A stretch of DNA of 7,919 nt from assembly GCA_016930115.1 (NCBI GenBank), contig JAFGHN010000268.1, positions 1 to 7,919 on the forward strand, read 5' to 3'. Shown in pieces: positions 6,915 to 7,919 of this stretch (the stretch's first letter is position 1; the number at the start of each line of letters is the position of its first letter). A model generated the notes under the pieces. It made no database searches, had not been told where the DNA came from, and was given only the letters and a program-made list of their open reading frames with translations. The translations under genes and the position numbers were made by a program. This stretch comes from Spirochaetales bacterium (GTDB taxonomy: Bacteria; Spirochaetota; Spirochaetia; ARS1246).

Positions 6915-7772
6915 ATGGTACTTGTCGCAGATTCGGCAATACAGATTGAATACGAGACCATACAAGAGCTGGGAATCCGCGTGGTAGAGTATCCGCTCTT
7001 TGTAAACGGTGAGGAGTATCCGGTCTCGATTTCGATGAGCAGGGAGGAAAAGGACAAGCTCAGGGCGATTTTGAAGGATAAGAACAACAACGTGACCACA
7101 TCGGGATTGCGGGTGGACGATATTTTCAGGACGTTTGAAAAAGCAGGCTCTGAAAAGATCCTGTTCATGCACCAGTCGGTAAGGGCATCGACCGCTACAG
7201 TTGCGGTGCTAAAAAGGGTGAAAGAACGCGCGGCTGATTTCGACGTCGAGTATTTCGATACACACCACCTCACCGCCGCCCACAGCGTACAGGTCCTCAC
7301 CGCGGCCCGGCTGATCAGGGAAGGCGCCGATTTTGACGAATTGATGCGACTTCTCCGGCGGAACAGAGAACGGACCCGGCACCTCGGTGCGGTGTACGAT
7401 CTGTTCTACCTCCACAGGACCGGAAGAATCGGACTTGCCAAGGCTTTCTTGGGGACGGCGATGAAAATCATACCGCTTCTCGGCTCCACTGAGGAACCGG
7501 GAGTGCTGAAATCTCTTGGCAAAGCGAAAAATTACGTGCAGGCGAATCAAAAACTCGTCCAGATTATTTCCGATGATCTGGCGGCCAAGGAATCCGACGG
7601 GATCACCGCTCTTATCAGCGTAATCGGCCCGCACGAAGAGGAGGCCGCTCATCTCAAGGCGATGCTCGGCGGCCAGGATTTCAAGGCCGATGTGGAGATA
7701 CACTACACGAACCACAGCAACATGCCCCACGCAGGTCCCGATTTCTACGACATCGGATTCATCGCGAGGTAG
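6915..7772 (+). CDS. DegV family fatty-acid-binding protein (FakB-like)
   Basis: A 285-residue cytoplasmic protein of the DegV family, whose members hold one fatty acid and present it to a DAK2-type kinase. The N-terminal VLVADSA (2-8) corresponds to the usual I-x-T-D-S-x start. TTSGLRVDDIFRTFE (61-75) is the TSQPSP region; Thr62 and Ser63 are kept but the prolines are lost. DLFYLHRTGRIG (162-173) matches the L-x-Y-L-x-x-G-G-R-I signature with Thr for the first Gly and Arg171 kept. IIPLL (185-189) and the C-terminal HAGPDFYDIGF (272-282) complete the pattern, His272 being at the position of the conserved carboxylate-contacting His. The usual SGTY loop reads S-V-R-A-S-T-A-T (88-95), and the DS of the middle strand is DT (115-116). 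The family call is firm. The divergence suggests an unusual ligand. It abuts the reductase upstream and a DAK2 kinase gene 1 bp downstream. Confidence 0.9.
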   Translation: MVLVADSAIQIEYETIQELGIRVVEYPLFVNGEEYPVSISMSREEKDKLRAILKDKNNNVTTSGLRVDDIFRTFEKAGSEKILFMHQSVRASTATVAVLKRVKERAADFDVEYFDTHHLTAAHSVQVLTAARLIREGADFDELMRLLRRNRERTRHLGAVYDLFYLHRTGRIGLAKAFLGTAMKIIPLLGSTEEPGVLKSLGKAKNYVQANQKLVQIISDDLAAKESDGITALISVIGPHEEEAAHLKAMLGGQDFKADVEIHYTNHSNMPHAGPDFYDIGFIAR

Positions 7773-7773
7773 G

Positions 7774-7919
7774 ATGCGGGACGCCCCTGTGAAAGAAAAG
7801 ATCGATGCGGATGCACTGAATAAAGCGCTCTCCCGGGGTGTTGCGTATCTCGAGCTCAACGCCAGGATCCTCGACAACCTGAACGTCTTTCCGGTTCCTG
7901 ACGGCGACACCGGGCTCAA
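7774..7919 (+). CDS. DAK2-domain kinase, FakA-like (partial, N-terminus only)
   Basis: Forty-eight codons are visible before the right edge. LNVFPVPDGDTG (36-47) is the nearly invariant motif of DAK2/DhaL-type nucleotide-binding domains, in which Asp43 and Asp45 coordinate the magnesium ions at the ATP site. The preceding helix with GVAYLELNARILDN is also typical. In FakA proteins this domain phosphorylates the fatty acid carried by a DegV protein to give an acyl phosphate. The ATG at 7774 starts 1 bp after the DegV stop (TAGGATG) and has GAGG 4 nt upstream. A GTG at 7789 is a weaker alternative. Full-length FakA proteins have about 550 residues; whether the middle and C-terminal domains are present cannot be seen. 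A stand-alone DhaL subunit is possible but unlikely beside DegV. Confidence 0.88.
   Translation, partial: MRDAPVKEKIDADALNKALSRGVAYLELNARILDNLNVFPVPDGDTGL

Noticed and set aside
7209..7919. 236-codon open frame on the minus strand opposite DegV and the DAK2 start
   Set aside because: It lies antisense to two genes with unmistakable family motifs and shows no domain of its own. It is open because of the codon bias of the real genes.

Overview
The window is gene-dense (five complete genes and two cut by the window ends) with fairly high GC by eye. It looks like a chromosomal segment of a diderm (Gram-negative type) bacterium. The basis is an RND/MMPL-type inner-membrane exporter coupled to a secreted LolA-like protein, an arrangement that presupposes a periplasm and outer membrane. 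I see no tRNA, rRNA, CRISPR array, insertion sequence or phage gene. The pairing with a DegV/DAK2 module and the overall style recall free-living or anaerobic Spirochaetota-like genomes. That taxonomic guess is an inference of low confidence.

Layout. The left half (1-4036) is transcribed on the minus strand. Reading in that direction there is a GNAT acetyltransferase (4036-3431), a 201-bp gap with three imperfect direct repeats and a small hairpin, an 874-residue RND exporter (3229-605), and a LolA-like protein that starts inside the exporter stop codon (GTGA overlap, 608-605) and runs off the left edge. The right half (4132-7919) is a tight plus-strand operon. It holds a CrtI/carotenoid-isomerase/retinol-saturase type FAD oxidoreductase (4132-5685), a three-domain FAD/NAD(P)H/2Fe-2S ferredoxin reductase (5682-6914, again a GTGA overlap), a DegV (FakB-like) fatty-acid-binding protein (6915-7772, directly abutting), and the beginning of a DAK2-domain FakA-like kinase (7774 to the edge, 1-bp gap). 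The two halves diverge from a 95-bp intergenic region that carries an inverted pair of TATAGT boxes.

How the genes may work together. DegV/DAK2 pairs are known as fatty-acid kinase: the DegV protein presents a fatty acid and the DAK2 protein phosphorylates it to an acyl phosphate for phospholipid synthesis. Here the pair is translated as one unit with an FAD enzyme of a family that desaturates, isomerises or saturates polyene lipids, and with a dedicated NAD(P)H-to-[2Fe-2S] electron donor. The most economical reading is a lipid-modification and activation pathway: a fatty acid or isoprenoid acid is reduced or isomerised, then bound and phosphorylated. The neighbouring exporter and LolA-like protein would fit lipid movement between inner and outer membrane. 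The family assignments are strong. The joint pathway is inference.
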